64,000 nucleotides of DNA, taken from the NCBI RefSeq assembly GCF_026626635.1, contig NZ_JAPNKA010000001.1, forward strand, positions 10,400,501-10,464,500, read 5' to 3'. Shown piece after piece: positions 1 to 7,442 of the stretch. A program made the translations under genes and the position numbers. This stretch comes from Archangium lansingense (GTDB taxonomy: Bacteria > Myxococcota > Myxococcia > Myxococcales > Myxococcaceae). Each line of letters begins with the position of its first letter. The stretch's first letter is position 1. The notes beneath the pieces are model-generated. The model was not told the DNA's origin, did no database searches, and saw only the letters and a program-made list of their open reading frames with translations.

Positions 1-690
1 CTGGCTCTTGTGGTGCGGGTCGCCCTCGCTCTCCTTGTACTCCCGCTTCACCTCCTCGCGCGTCATCATCAGGTCCTTCACGTGCTTGCGGCGCGCGAGT
101 GCGTAGTCCCCCACGCCCAGCACCACGAGGACGCACGTGAGCCGGACGGTAAGCGGACCCAGCCGGCCCATGATGTGCTCCAGCCCCAGCGGCCCTTCCA
201 ACCAGGCCGTGCGGAGCACGTCCGGTCCAGCCTCCACCGCCGCGCTCCAGACGAGCCACACCACCACCGCGGTCACGAGCAGCGCCTTGCCCAGCTCGAT
301 GAGCGGTCTCACACTGAAGAGCTTCTTCAGGCCCTCCGCCGGGTTGATGCGCTCGAGCTTGGGCATCACGTGCTCCGTGTTCAGCTCGAAGCCCACCGTG
401 GCCACGGACACCGCGATGGAAGCCAGCAGCGCTCCACCGAGTGCAGGGCCCACCAGGAGTGCCATCAACACCACCGCCTCCTGCAATGCTCCCGTGGGCT
501 CCTGGTGCAGCATCAACCGGGCTGTCCACTCCTTCAGCCTCGCGAATCCCGCGGGTGCTGAAGCGGTGAGGCCGAGCAACCCCCCGAGCGTCACCACACT
601 GGAGGTCAGGAGGCGGCTGCGCGGAATCTGTCCCTTCCGGCGCGCCTCGCGCAGGCGCTTCGCCGAGGGTTGTTCCGTCTTCTCGCTCAC
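1..690 (-). CDS. sctU: T3SS export apparatus switch protein SctU (5' part only)
   Basis: This is the N-terminal 230 residues of an FlhB/YscU-family protein; the gene runs off the window. The start is a GTG at 690 inside a GTGA overlap with the sctT stop. The protein begins with the family signature SEKTEQPSAKRLREARRKG (sequence directly after the GTG). Several membrane segments follow, then the conserved stretch MTREEVKREYKESEGDP just before the cut edge. In the family this protein closes the export gate and switches substrate class by cleaving itself at an NPTH motif; that C-terminal domain lies outside the window and cannot be checked. It is the last visible gene of the T3SS operon and is probably translationally coupled to sctT. 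Confidence 0.93.
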   Translation of the reverse strand, partial: MSEKTEQPSAKRLREARRKGQIPRSRLLTSSVVTLGGLLGLTASAPAGFARLKEWTARLMLHQEPTGALQEAVVLMALLVGPALGGALLASIAVSVATVGFELNTEHVMPKLERINPAEGLKKLFSVRPLIELGKALLVTAVVVWLVWSAAVEAGPDVLRTAWLEGPLGLEHIMGRLGPLTVRLTCVLVVLGVGDYALARRKHVKDLMMTREEVKREYKESEGDPHHKSQ

Positions 691-1481
691 CGCGCCACCT
701 CTCCGAGCCGAAACAGCGCGCCCTCCACCGAGAGGAAGCCCGCGAGCAGTCGCTCACAGAGAATCCCCACCGCGAGCCACAGCACTGCGCCCCCCGCCAG
801 GATGCGCAGCGGCGCCCCCATCTCCTGGAGGTTCACCTGGGGCGCGGCGCGCGACACCATGCCCAGCAGGCAGTCCACCGCCATCACCGCCGCGGCGATG
901 GGCGCTCCCACCGCGAGCCCTGTAGCCATCGCTCCCCCAGCGAGCCCCACCACATGCATCGCCGCCGCCTCGGTGGGCACGTACCCGCCGAGCCGCACCC
1001 ACCCGAAGCCACGCACCAGCCCCGAGAGCACGACGGGCATCAGCCCCCCCGTCACCACCAGCCCGACGAGGAGCTGGTAGAGCGCATCCCCCGTGGCGGA
1101 CTCGCGCGTCCCGGCCACCGGAAGGCTCGCCTCCGCCGAGGTACCCCGGAACAGGTCGATGAAGCGCCCGCCCATCCGCGCCGCGTCGAAAGGCAGCGCC
1201 GCCACCAGCCCCACGGAGGTGCCGTAGGTGAGTTCCTTCATCGCCAGAGCGGCCAGCTGCATCGGTGTCTCCACCGGCTCCGGCAGGGACACTCCCGCGA
1301 CATGGTGGAGGAAGAGCGCGAGACTCAGCACCAAGGCCAGCTTCACCGTCGTCGGAGCCGCCTGTCCCCCCAGAAGCGGGCAGAGAAAGGCCACCGGCAG
1401 CAGGCGCGCGGAGCACAAAGCCACCGCCACCATGCCCGGCCCCAGCGGCGCCAGGTGTGCACGAAGGAGCTCGAGGGTCAC
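687..1481 (-). CDS. sctT: T3SS export apparatus protein SctT
   Basis: FliR/YscT-family inner-membrane protein of 264 residues, the usual length. I chose the GTG at 1481 because it overlaps the sctS stop by four bases (GTGA) and is followed at once by the first hydrophobic segment; an upstream in-frame extension to 1583 would lie over sctS. About six hydrophobic segments span the protein, with family-like text such as LLPVAFLCPLLGG near the N-terminus and YQLLVGLVVTGGLMPVVLSG in the C-terminal half. In the family SctT joins SctR and SctS in the helical core of the export gate. It is co-transcribed with sctR-sctS upstream and sctU downstream. Confidence 0.93.
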   Translation of the reverse strand: MTLELLRAHLAPLGPGMVAVALCSARLLPVAFLCPLLGGQAAPTTVKLALVLSLALFLHHVAGVSLPEPVETPMQLAALAMKELTYGTSVGLVAALPFDAARMGGRFIDLFRGTSAEASLPVAGTRESATGDALYQLLVGLVVTGGLMPVVLSGLVRGFGWVRLGGYVPTEAAAMHVVGLAGGAMATGLAVGAPIAAAVMAVDCLLGMVSRAAPQVNLQEMGAPLRILAGGAVLWLAVGILCERLLAGFLSVEGALFRLGEVAR

Positions 1482-1747
1482 CCGCCTACCTCCGCAATGA
1501 CCCTCAAGACGTGGTTTGCAAAGAGGGTGAGCTGACCGGCGATCCACGGCCCCGCCACCACCAGCGACAGCACCGCTGCGCACAGCTTGGGCACCACCGT
1601 GAGGGTGCTCTCCTGAAGCTGCGTGGTCGCCTGAAAGAGGCTCATCAGAAACCCCACCACCAGGCTGGCTCCGATGGGCGGCAGCGAGGCAAGCACCATC
1701 AGCAGCAACGCCTCGCGGCCGAGCGCGAGCAGGACGTCCTGAGTCAT
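1478..1747 (-). CDS. sctS: T3SS export apparatus protein SctS
   Basis: FliQ/YscS-family protein of 89 residues, exactly the family size, with two transmembrane hairpins. The start MTQDVLLALGREALLLMVL is typical of FliQ/SctS. I chose the ATG at 1747 because the 17 extra residues upstream are not family-like and overlap sctR. The conserved text QATTQLQESTLTVVPKL in the middle matches the SctS/FliQ loop. It forms the outer part of the SctRST export gate. It starts 4 bases after the sctR stop and ends in a 4-base overlap with sctT, so the three gate subunits are tightly coupled. Confidence 0.95.
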   Translation of the reverse strand: MTQDVLLALGREALLLMVLASLPPIGASLVVGFLMSLFQATTQLQESTLTVVPKLCAAVLSLVVAGPWIAGQLTLFANHVLRVIAEVGG

Positions 1748-1751
1748 GGCA

Positions 1752-2477
1752 TCACCGGTAGCCGAGGATGAGGCCCCGCGCGAGCAGCGCCCAGCCATCC
1801 ACGGCGACGAAGAGGAGGATCTTGAAAGGCAGGCTCACCTGGCTCGGCGACAACGACTGCATCCCGAGCGCGAGCAGGACGTTGGCGATGACCATGTCCA
1901 GCACCAGGAACGGGAGGAAGACGAGGAAGCCAATCTGGAAGGCCTCTGTCAGCTCCGTGATGACGAAGGCCGGAATGACCACGAACAGGTCGTCCTCGTG
2001 GACCTCGCCAGCCTCGTCCGGCGGCCGCAGCTCGCGCGCCAGGTCCAGGAATCTGGCCCGCTCCTCCGGGCTGCCATGCTTCACCAGGAAGACACGCAGC
2101 GGCTCGGCCACCTTGCCCGCCGCGCTGAGAATCTGCTCACCGGAGCCGACATCCTGGTAGACGGCCTGCCCCGCGTCGTACATGCGCTCCATCACCGGCG
2201 CCATGATGTGCCCCGTCAACACCGCGGCGAGCCCAGTGAGGACAATGGTGGGCGGCGCCTGCTGCGTCCCCATCGCCGAACGTGCCAGTGACAGCACCAC
2301 GGCGATCTTCGAGAAGCTGGTCAGCATCAGCACCGCGAAGGGAAGCAGCGACATCAGCGCCAGCATCCCCATCATCGACAATGGGCTGCCGGCGAAGGAC
2401 TGCTGCGAGAGTGACGCCTCCGCCGCTGAGGCCACACCGGAAACGAGCAGGCCTGGTACGAGCAATGCGCGGCTCAT
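1752..2477 (-). CDS. sctR: T3SS export apparatus protein SctR
   Basis: FliP/YscR-family protein of 241 residues with a predicted N-terminal signal sequence (MSRALLVPGLLVSGVASAAEA). The family core MTSFSKIAVVLSLARSAMGT is conserved, as is the C-terminal FVVIPAFVITELTEAFQIGF. Four transmembrane segments are visible. The ATG at 2477 overlaps the stop of the FliO-like gene (ATGA). SctR forms the pentameric core of the export gate through which unfolded substrates pass. The signal peptide resembles FliP of flagella more than most virulence-type SctR proteins, which usually lack one; this is a family-level comparison from memory. Confidence 0.94.
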   Translation of the reverse strand: MSRALLVPGLLVSGVASAAEASLSQQSFAGSPLSMMGMLALMSLLPFAVLMLTSFSKIAVVLSLARSAMGTQQAPPTIVLTGLAAVLTGHIMAPVMERMYDAGQAVYQDVGSGEQILSAAGKVAEPLRVFLVKHGSPEERARFLDLARELRPPDEAGEVHEDDLFVVIPAFVITELTEAFQIGFLVFLPFLVLDMVIANVLLALGMQSLSPSQVSLPFKILLFVAVDGWALLARGLILGYR

Positions 2478-2890
2478 GACAGGGTCTCCTTCTCGTAGGA
2501 GCGGGCCACCGTGCGCCGCCGCGACCGGGACTTCACTCGCACCGGCGCGTGCGCCCGGCGGATCTCCGCGAAGGAGTCCCCGAAGGCTACGAGGTAGCGG
2601 CTCCCCTCCACTTCCACCAGAGCCAGACCACAACGCTGGGACAGACCCGTCCGGGACACCACCCTCATGCGCTCGGTGAGTGCGAAACGGGCGTCGGTCC
2701 GGCCACGCCGCACCAGCCACCACCCCAGGCCAACCAGGGCCACTGCCCCCAGCAGCCCCCGGGCCAATGCAGCCGCCGACACTCCTCCCATCGGGGCCAG
2801 CGCGCCCAGCCCGAGCACGAGCCCCAGTGCCAGGAGCAGCTTGTTCCGCGGAGACACTGAATCGAACAGGGTCTTCATGGGCGCGCTCAC
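2474..2890 (-). CDS. FliO-like T3SS membrane protein
   Basis: A 138-residue protein with one or two N-terminal hydrophobic segments (about residues 18-60) and a small cytoplasmic domain. The text RVVSRTGLSQRCGLALVEV followed by GSRYLVAFGDSFAEI matches the FliO pattern of a basic/leucine strand, then an EV-G-R-hydrophobic strand. FliO is the assembly chaperone of the flagellar gate protein FliP, and here the gene sits directly before the FliP homologue sctR. Both flanking junctions are 4-base overlaps (GTGA with sctQ, ATGA with sctR). The assignment rests on pattern and position; the family diverges strongly, so I am fairly but not fully sure. Confidence 0.72.
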   Translation of the reverse strand: MSAPMKTLFDSVSPRNKLLLALGLVLGLGALAPMGGVSAAALARGLLGAVALVGLGWWLVRRGRTDARFALTERMRVVSRTGLSQRCGLALVEVEGSRYLVAFGDSFAEIRRAHAPVRVKSRSRRRTVARSYEKETLS

Positions 2891-4041
2891 GGCAGCAGGG
2901 TGAGGATGCGGGCCCCCACCTCGCCCTCGATGTCCACGAGCTCCGCCCGAGCCACCACCCGGTCACCCACTCGCAGCAGCACCGGCTCGCTCGCGTTGAT
3001 GCGCAGCGGCAACAGTACGCCCGGCTTCAGCCCCGCCAGCTCGGAGAGCGGCAGCAGCAGCCTCGTCAGTTCGATCTCCACTTCCACCGGCAGCGGGGGC
3101 ATGCCCTCGCTCCGCTCGATTACGGTCGCCATGTCCGACTCCTGGAAAAGTTCGCGCTTACGCGCGTGGTTCAGCGAGAAACCCTCGGGGGTGAATTCCC
3201 CCATCAGCTCGAAGCCGCGCAGGACGAGGCGCCCGGGACCGAACAGGTCCGTGCCCTCCCGCCGCATCCCTTCAAAGAGAACGACGTCCCCCTCCCCGAG
3301 CGACTCCAGCGCCGTACGCGGCAGTGAGGTGCAGCCCACGAAGCAGCGGGCTTCCAACCGCGCCGCCAGCACTTCAGGGGCAAGCTCCGCATCACGCTCC
3401 GCCGGCAGCTCCTTCAGCGCCCCTTCGAGCACCACCGCAGGGAGTACCAGCCGCCCACCCGCCGTCGTCTGCCCCACTGTCACCGTCAGCTCTATGCCCA
3501 GGTGGCGCTGCCGGGCATCGAGGCGCGCCAACGCCTCCGTGCGACTCATCGTCACCCCCACGAGGCGCGGACCGAACCGCCGTTGCAGCTCCGCCTGGCC
3601 GCGCAGCGCGTACAGCGCCGACAGGCCCAGGAAGGCAAAGGAGGCCTCCTCCAGGCGCGTCAGCTCCGTGGTGGGGCCGGGCTTCGTCCCCGCCCCCGCC
3701 AGGCGCTCCAACGCGGCGAAGAGCACCAGCGGCTCGAGTTCCAGCACCCCCATCCCTCCCGTCGCCGACAGGTCCACCAGGGCGAAGGCCGCCGTATGCG
3801 CCAGCCCCGTCGCCGGCATCACCACAGCCTCCAGCAACCGCGCCTCCGCTCGTACGGGGCACCCCAGCTCCCGGCCGAGTGCGTCGCACACGCCCTGGAG
3901 TGCCTGCCGCGCGAGCCGCACCACCTGGGGCCGCTCATTCAGCGTCACGTGGGCCCGCGACAGCCGGCGTGTGCCGAGTCGGCGCAGCTTCATCGGCTTC
4001 AACGTCGTGGACTGGCTGCTCTCTCCGAAAGGACTCTGCAT
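2887..4041 (-). CDS. sctQ: T3SS cytoplasmic ring (C-ring) protein SctQ
   Basis: FliM/FliN/YscQ-family protein of 384 residues. The C-terminal SpoA (surface presentation of antigens) domain, about residues 305-384, carries the typical text LPVEVEIELTRLLLPLSELAGL followed by a GVLLPL and RVGDRVVARAELVDIEG pattern (quoted in pieces). A second, weaker SpoA-like stretch lies at about residues 195-290. The N-terminal half is FliM-like. SctQ builds the cytoplasmic sorting platform that docks the ATPase complex. The start ATG at 4041 follows a 114-base gap from the upstream gene, the only sizeable gap in the operon, so a second promoter here is possible. It overlaps the next gene by four bases. Confidence 0.9.
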   Translation of the reverse strand: MQSPFGESSQSTTLKPMKLRRLGTRRLSRAHVTLNERPQVVRLARQALQGVCDALGRELGCPVRAEARLLEAVVMPATGLAHTAAFALVDLSATGGMGVLELEPLVLFAALERLAGAGTKPGPTTELTRLEEASFAFLGLSALYALRGQAELQRRFGPRLVGVTMSRTEALARLDARQRHLGIELTVTVGQTTAGGRLVLPAVVLEGALKELPAERDAELAPEVLAARLEARCFVGCTSLPRTALESLGEGDVVLFEGMRREGTDLFGPGRLVLRGFELMGEFTPEGFSLNHARKRELFQESDMATVIERSEGMPPLPVEVEIELTRLLLPLSELAGLKPGVLLPLRINASEPVLLRVGDRVVARAELVDIEGEVGARILTLLP

Positions 4042-4131
4042 GGTTTGCTCCGTGCCGCGGACGCACCGCTCCTGTTCACGGCCGATGCCAACGGCCGTGC
4101 CCGCGAAAACGAGGGGTTGAATGTCAGGGGT

Positions 4132-4148
4132 CGTCCCAAGTCGGGACG
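4132..4148. terminator. Weak hairpin in the gap upstream of sctQ
   Basis: A 6-bp perfect stem (CGTCCC and GGGACG) with a 5-base loop lies 8 bases beyond the stop of the FliG-N-like gene, in the only gap over 100 bases in this operon. There is no clear T tract on the minus strand, so it may be an attenuator, an RNA-processing site or chance. Confidence 0.25.
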
Positions 4149-4155
4149 GGGAGTC

Positions 4156-4671
4156 TCAGCGCGTGGCTTCGCGGATGAGCCGCTCGGCCAATGCGCACAC
4201 CGCCGGAGTGGCCGCTGCGTCGGGCGGTTCCACCTGGCGCTCCGGGAAGAGGCTGCGGTGATAGGGCGGCAACCTCCGGAAGAGTTCCTGCCTCAGCACC
4301 TCTGGAGCCTCCTCCATCACCGCCCGCAGCCTCGCCGCGGCATCCGGCCTCACTCCGAACTCCACCGCGACCCGCGCCTGCCGCCTCGCCGAGGAGAGCG
4401 CGGAGAACCCGGCCAGGTGGTTCTTCGCCTGCTGCACCTCGGACCCCCGCAAGCCCTCGAGCAGCGCTCCCGCCCGCTCCCGCCCGAAAACGAGCGCCAC
4501 CAGGGCAATCCGCTCCAGGGGCAGCGACACCGGAGGCGGGCTCTTCGCCGGCTCCGGGTACGTCGGCTTCTTCGCGGGCTCCGGCGGCGGGCTCTTGGGC
4601 ACCCGAAGTGCCACCGTCTGCTCCGGCCCTGGCGTCTTCGCACCAGGACGCTCGATACGCGTCACCTCCAT
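4156..4671 (-). CDS. FliG-N-like protein in the SctK position of the T3SS operon
   Basis: A 171-residue soluble protein. The first 50 residues are a Pro/Lys-rich linker (PKSPPPEPAKKP and PEPAKSPPPV). The rest is helical, and ERIALVALVFGRERAGALLE followed by EVQQAKNHLAGFSAL looks like the FliG N-terminal domain, in which a hydrophobic strand and GxERAxxxL precede an EV helix. It lies 20 bases after sctJ, where other systems encode SctK, the protein that bridges the membrane ring to SctQ; FliG does that job in flagella. I infer a ring-to-C-ring adaptor. No catalytic motif is visible. The alternative is an unrelated accessory protein. Confidence 0.55.
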   Translation of the reverse strand: MEVTRIERPGAKTPGPEQTVALRVPKSPPPEPAKKPTYPEPAKSPPPVSLPLERIALVALVFGRERAGALLEGLRGSEVQQAKNHLAGFSALSSARRQARVAVEFGVRPDAAARLRAVMEEAPEVLRQELFRRLPPYHRSLFPERQVEPPDAAATPAVCALAERLIREATR

Positions 4672-4691
4672 GGCTCACCCTCCCTGCAAGC

Positions 4692-5486
4692 TCACGCCAC
4701 CTTGCGCGCGGCCCCCGGGGTCACCACCGGACGCGCGGGAGCAGGAGGAGCCGCGGACTTCGCTTCCGCCTTGGCTCGATAGTGCCGCAGACGCAGCGTC
4801 ATGAGGATCAACCCCACGGACAGCCCCGTGACCGCCAGGGACAACACCGCGAGCAGCACCCGCAGCCGGGTCAGCGGAGAAGTCCCTGGCGTAGGCGCCA
4901 CCACCCGCGTGGACACCTCGTCCACCATGAGGGACACCGACTCCGAGGAGAGCCCCTCCACGCCTCCCGCGATGAGCGACCTCAGCAGCTCCCGCGAGCC
5001 CTTGATCGTCTCCGCATAGCCCGGCGCCACGCGGAGCATCGCCGAGGCCTTCGCGGGCACCGGCTGCTGTCCGGGCCTCGGTGGCGGTGGCACCACCAGG
5101 TGTACGCGCGCGAGGAGGACCCCCTCCACCGTCTGGAGCGTCTTCTCCAGCCCCTGCTCCATCACCCTCACCCGGCAGAGCTGCTCCTCCACCGGCGTCC
5201 GCACCAGCCCGCCTCCGCCGAAGACGTCACAGCCCTCGTCCGCCGTGGGCCTCGGCAGCCCCAGCTCGGCGAGGATCCGCACCGCGTCCGAAGACTGCTC
5301 CTCATTCACCTCGATGGCCCACGTGGGTTTCTTGCCCGCCTCGGGCACCTTGCGCGCGTCGAACCCCCGCTCGACGAGCACCGTCTGCAACTCGTTGGCC
5401 TGGCGCTCGTCCAGGCCGTGTTGGATGCGCTCCCGGCACCCGGTGGCGCACAGGAGCAGCAGGAAGAGACAGCGTCGGAAGTCCAT
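4692..5486 (-). CDS. sctJ: T3SS inner-membrane ring lipoprotein SctJ
   Basis: YscJ/PrgK/FliF-family protein of 264 residues. It has a lipoprotein signal peptide with a cysteine after FLLLLCATG (Cys at about residue 17). A YscJ domain follows, with NELQTVLVERGFDARKV and an inserted Cys-containing loop. The second ring-building motif contains RVHLVVPPPPRPGQQPVPAKASAMLRV (given here as RVHLVVPPPP and AKASAMLRV). The C-terminal transmembrane segment is at about residues 205-230. SctJ forms the MS-ring-like basal body ring. The ATG at 5486 lies 8 bases after the sctI stop. The preceding protein-like extension on the same strand is another reading frame and is not part of it. Confidence 0.93.
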   Translation of the reverse strand: MDFRRCLFLLLLCATGCRERIQHGLDERQANELQTVLVERGFDARKVPEAGKKPTWAIEVNEEQSSDAVRILAELGLPRPTADEGCDVFGGGGLVRTPVEEQLCRVRVMEQGLEKTLQTVEGVLLARVHLVVPPPPRPGQQPVPAKASAMLRVAPGYAETIKGSRELLRSLIAGGVEGLSSESVSLMVDEVSTRVVAPTPGTSPLTRLRVLLAVLSLAVTGLSVGLILMTLRLRHYRAKAEAKSAAPPAPARPVVTPGAARKVA

Positions 5487-5494
5487 GGGAGTCC

Positions 5495-5992
5495 TCACAC
5501 CTGGGTCTGCAGCACCTGCTTGACGCCACCGGTCGCCTTCTCGACGACCTTCCCCGCGAGATCGAGCTCCTGGCTCGCCCGGTACACGTGGGCCTGGACG
5601 GCGAGCAGCTCGGCCGGGGAGAACGACCTGCCGGACTCGGCCAGTGCCAGGAGGTTGTCCAACCGCTTCTGCGCCTCGGTCACCCGGTCCAGCACCTGCA
5701 CCGCCTGCTGAGACCTCGCCGCCTGGACCGAGTCCACCCGTCCCCCGGCCCGCACCTCCGCCGTCCCGCCCGTGGCCTTCTCCACTCCCTCCGCCTTGCA
5801 TGTCCCGCGCGTCGCCTCCGTCCGCTCCGCGGAGGCCAGTTGCGGACTGCCCTCGGTGGCGACCCGAGGCCCCGGCTGCTTCGCCGGACCCTTCACCCCC
5901 TCCAGCACCTTGCCAAACTGCGCCTTCCCCGAGGGCTCCAGCGCGGGCGTCGCTCCCGCCCCGCCAATCGCCCCCACCTTGTCGATGGCCAT
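5495..5992 (-). CDS. sctI: T3SS inner rod/needle adaptor SctI
   Basis: A 165-residue protein whose last 45 residues match the YscI/HrpB/PrgJ rod family: SPAELLAVQAHVYRASQELD and then KVVEKATGGVKQVLQTQV. In the family this helix packs against the export gate and anchors the needle. The N-terminal 110 residues are low-complexity, rich in Ala, Gly, Lys and Glu, and longer than in most rod proteins. It sits directly before sctJ, the usual SctI-SctJ order. The start is the ATG at 5992, 9 bases after the preceding stop. Confidence 0.87.
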   Translation of the reverse strand: MAIDKVGAIGGAGATPALEPSGKAQFGKVLEGVKGPAKQPGPRVATEGSPQLASAERTEATRGTCKAEGVEKATGGTAEVRAGGRVDSVQAARSQQAVQVLDRVTEAQKRLDNLLALAESGRSFSPAELLAVQAHVYRASQELDLAGKVVEKATGGVKQVLQTQV

Positions 5993-6001
5993 GGCTCGCC
6001 C

Positions 6002-6466
6002 CTACCGAATGTTGTTGATGGCGGCCTTCGCCGAGTCGTGGCGGACCTTCATGATGTTGGAGATGGCGTTGTGCGCCCGGCTCTCCGCCTGCATCTCGTT
6101 CTGCAGGTTCATGTAGGCCAGGTTCATCTTCGCCCCCTCGGCCTGCATCTCCTTCTGGGCCGCGAGCAGGTCCCACTGCTCCCCTTGCCCCGCCGTGCCC
6201 CCTACCCCGCCCGAGCCGCCAGACACCGGCAGCGTCGACGCGCCCCGGACGGACGACGCCGTCGATGACACCACCGAGCTGACACTCGCCACCGCCGCGC
6301 TCACCATCGGAGCCCCCGGCAGCATCGACGCCGCGACTCCCGCCCCCACCTTCACCACCTCCTGCGCCGCGCGCGCGAACACCGTGCCGAAGTCGTTCTG
6401 CGGCGTCTGCCTCGCCACGGTGGGGGTGATGGACAGCGAGCCAATCCGATTGTTGCCGTTCTCCAC
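6002..6466 (-). CDS. Unrecognised T3SS-linked protein, candidate secreted or filament subunit
   Basis: First gene of the visible T3SS operon, 154 residues, with no family I can name. The N-terminus is Ser/Thr/Asn-rich (MENGNNRIGSLSITPTVAR). A hydrophobic Ala/Val segment lies at about residues 33-65 and a Gly-rich linker (SGGSGGVGGTAGQG) at about 82-95. A strongly helical, Met/Asn/Gln-rich C-terminus follows, ending IMKVRHDSAKAAINNIR. Short helical C-termini ending in hydrophobic, basic and IxNxR residues are seen in needle proteins (SctF), and the place before sctI is where needle genes often lie. This is inference only. A translocator, a chaperone substrate or a regulatory protein is equally possible. 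Confidence 0.45.
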   Translation of the reverse strand: MENGNNRIGSLSITPTVARQTPQNDFGTVFARAAQEVVKVGAGVAASMLPGAPMVSAAVASVSSVVSSTASSVRGASTLPVSGGSGGVGGTAGQGEQWDLLAAQKEMQAEGAKMNLAYMNLQNEMQAESRAHNAISNIMKVRHDSAKAAINNIR

Positions 6467-6704
6467 GTGAAGCCTCCTGCGCTTGGGATGTGCTTGGGCT
6501 TCTTCAGCCGGCGTGCCAACCGGCGGGCCGAGTCATCCCGGGCACATGGCGACTCCCCCCACCCAGGTAACCCTCCACATCGTGGAGCGTGCATCCACGC
6601 ACGTGGACGGTCAGGTGGACGGGCACGGCTCCGGACGAAAAGTTGCGGCCTCCCAGGGCTGCTTCAGACTCGTAGTCCCCTGTCGCACCTCAGAGGAGCT
6701 CCCC
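6467..6704. promoter_or_regulatory. Divergent intergenic region between the T3SS operon and pilZ
   Basis: This 238-base gap separates the divergent T3SS operon and the PilZ gene, so promoters for both should lie here. I cannot assign -35/-10 or -24/-12 boxes with confidence. A short imperfect palindrome, CGTGC-ATCCAC-GCACG, lies at about 6588-6603. A strong ribosome-binding site, GAGGAGCT, at about 6693-6700 belongs to the PilZ gene. Confidence 0.4.
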
Positions 6705-7031
6705 ATGACGCCGTCCAGCATCCCCACCCGCCCCGTGGCGCGCTACCACCCGCGCGTGGACGCCAATTGGATGGTGAAGGTGCGCCTGGGCGAGCGCACC
6801 GTGCTCGTCAAGGCGCGCGACCTGTCCATGGCGGGCCTGTTCCTTCACGGCCACCCCCCCGACACCACGAAGCAGCTCTCCCTCACGCTGCCGCTGCCCG
6901 GCATCGGGGACATCGACACCACGTGCACCATCGTCCGCCGTGAGGCGCATGGCGTGGCGCTCGAGTTCGTGGATCTGGACTGGGACCACTTCCTGCTACT
7001 GGCGCGCTACCTCCACCCGCGCCTGCCTTGA
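6705..7031 (+). CDS. PilZ-domain protein (c-di-GMP receptor candidate)
   Basis: A 108-residue single-domain protein. The PilZ binding motifs are both present: RYHPR (Arg13 and Arg17, the RxxxR element) and DLSMAGLF (Asp39, Ser41, Gly44, the D/NxSxxG element). PilZ domains bind cyclic di-GMP. The start ATG at 6705 is set by a GAGGAGCT ribosome-binding site 5-12 bases upstream; the longer open frame upstream has no such signal. It is divergent from the T3SS operon and may link it to c-di-GMP, but only position suggests this. Confidence 0.88.
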   Translation: MTPSSIPTRPVARYHPRVDANWMVKVRLGERTVLVKARDLSMAGLFLHGHPPDTTKQLSLTLPLPGIGDIDTTCTIVRREAHGVALEFVDLDWDHFLLLARYLHPRLP

Positions 7032-7047
7032 GCCGAGCCCGGCGCGC

Positions 7048-7437
7048 TCAGACCGTCCTGCGCAGCCGGTCCACCAGCGCCATCAGCTCCGCGCCCTTGA
7101 AGGGCTTCTGGATGTAGCCGTCCGCCCCCGCCATCGTGGCGCTCTCCATGTCCGACTTCTTGGACTTGGCGGTGAGCATGTACACCGGCACCTTCGACGT
7201 CGTGGGATCGCTCTTGAGCATCCGGCACACCGAGATGCCGTCCAGCTGAGGCAGCACCACGTCCATCAGCACGAGTTGGAAGGGGCGGCTCTTGGCCAGC
7301 TTCAGACCCTCGATGCCATTGGCCGCACACACCACCTCCACGGCCCCGTCGCTCAACATGGAACGTACGAGCTCCCGGATGACGGGCTCGTCCTCGACCA
7401 GGAGGATGTGGAAGGGACTCTGCAGGTTGGCAGCCAT
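7048..7437 (-). CDS. Stand-alone response-regulator receiver domain
   Basis: A 129-residue CheY-like receiver with no output domain. It shows the acidic pair in LLVEDEP (about residues 12-18), the phospho-acceptor Asp59 in LMDVVLP, the Thr of the MLTAKS switch motif, and the Lys of YIQKPFKG. It lies 5 bases after the stop of the FtsX permease gene on the same strand and is probably co-transcribed with it. No cognate histidine kinase is in the window. It may act by protein-protein contact, as do many myxobacterial single-domain receivers. Confidence 0.92.
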   Translation of the reverse strand: MAANLQSPFHILLVEDEPVIRELVRSMLSDGAVEVVCAANGIEGLKLAKSRPFQLVLMDVVLPQLDGISVCRMLKSDPTTSKVPVYMLTAKSKKSDMESATMAGADGYIQKPFKGAELMALVDRLRRTV

Positions 7438-7442
7438 GGGAC

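Noticed and set aside
137..925. Plus-strand open frames across the T3SS genes
   Set aside because: They are antisense shadows of sctU, sctT and other high-GC genes; the minus-strand frames have the family motifs.
4132..4148. Strong terminator dividing the T3SS operon
   Set aside because: Only a 6-bp stem without T tract; kept as a weak feature only.
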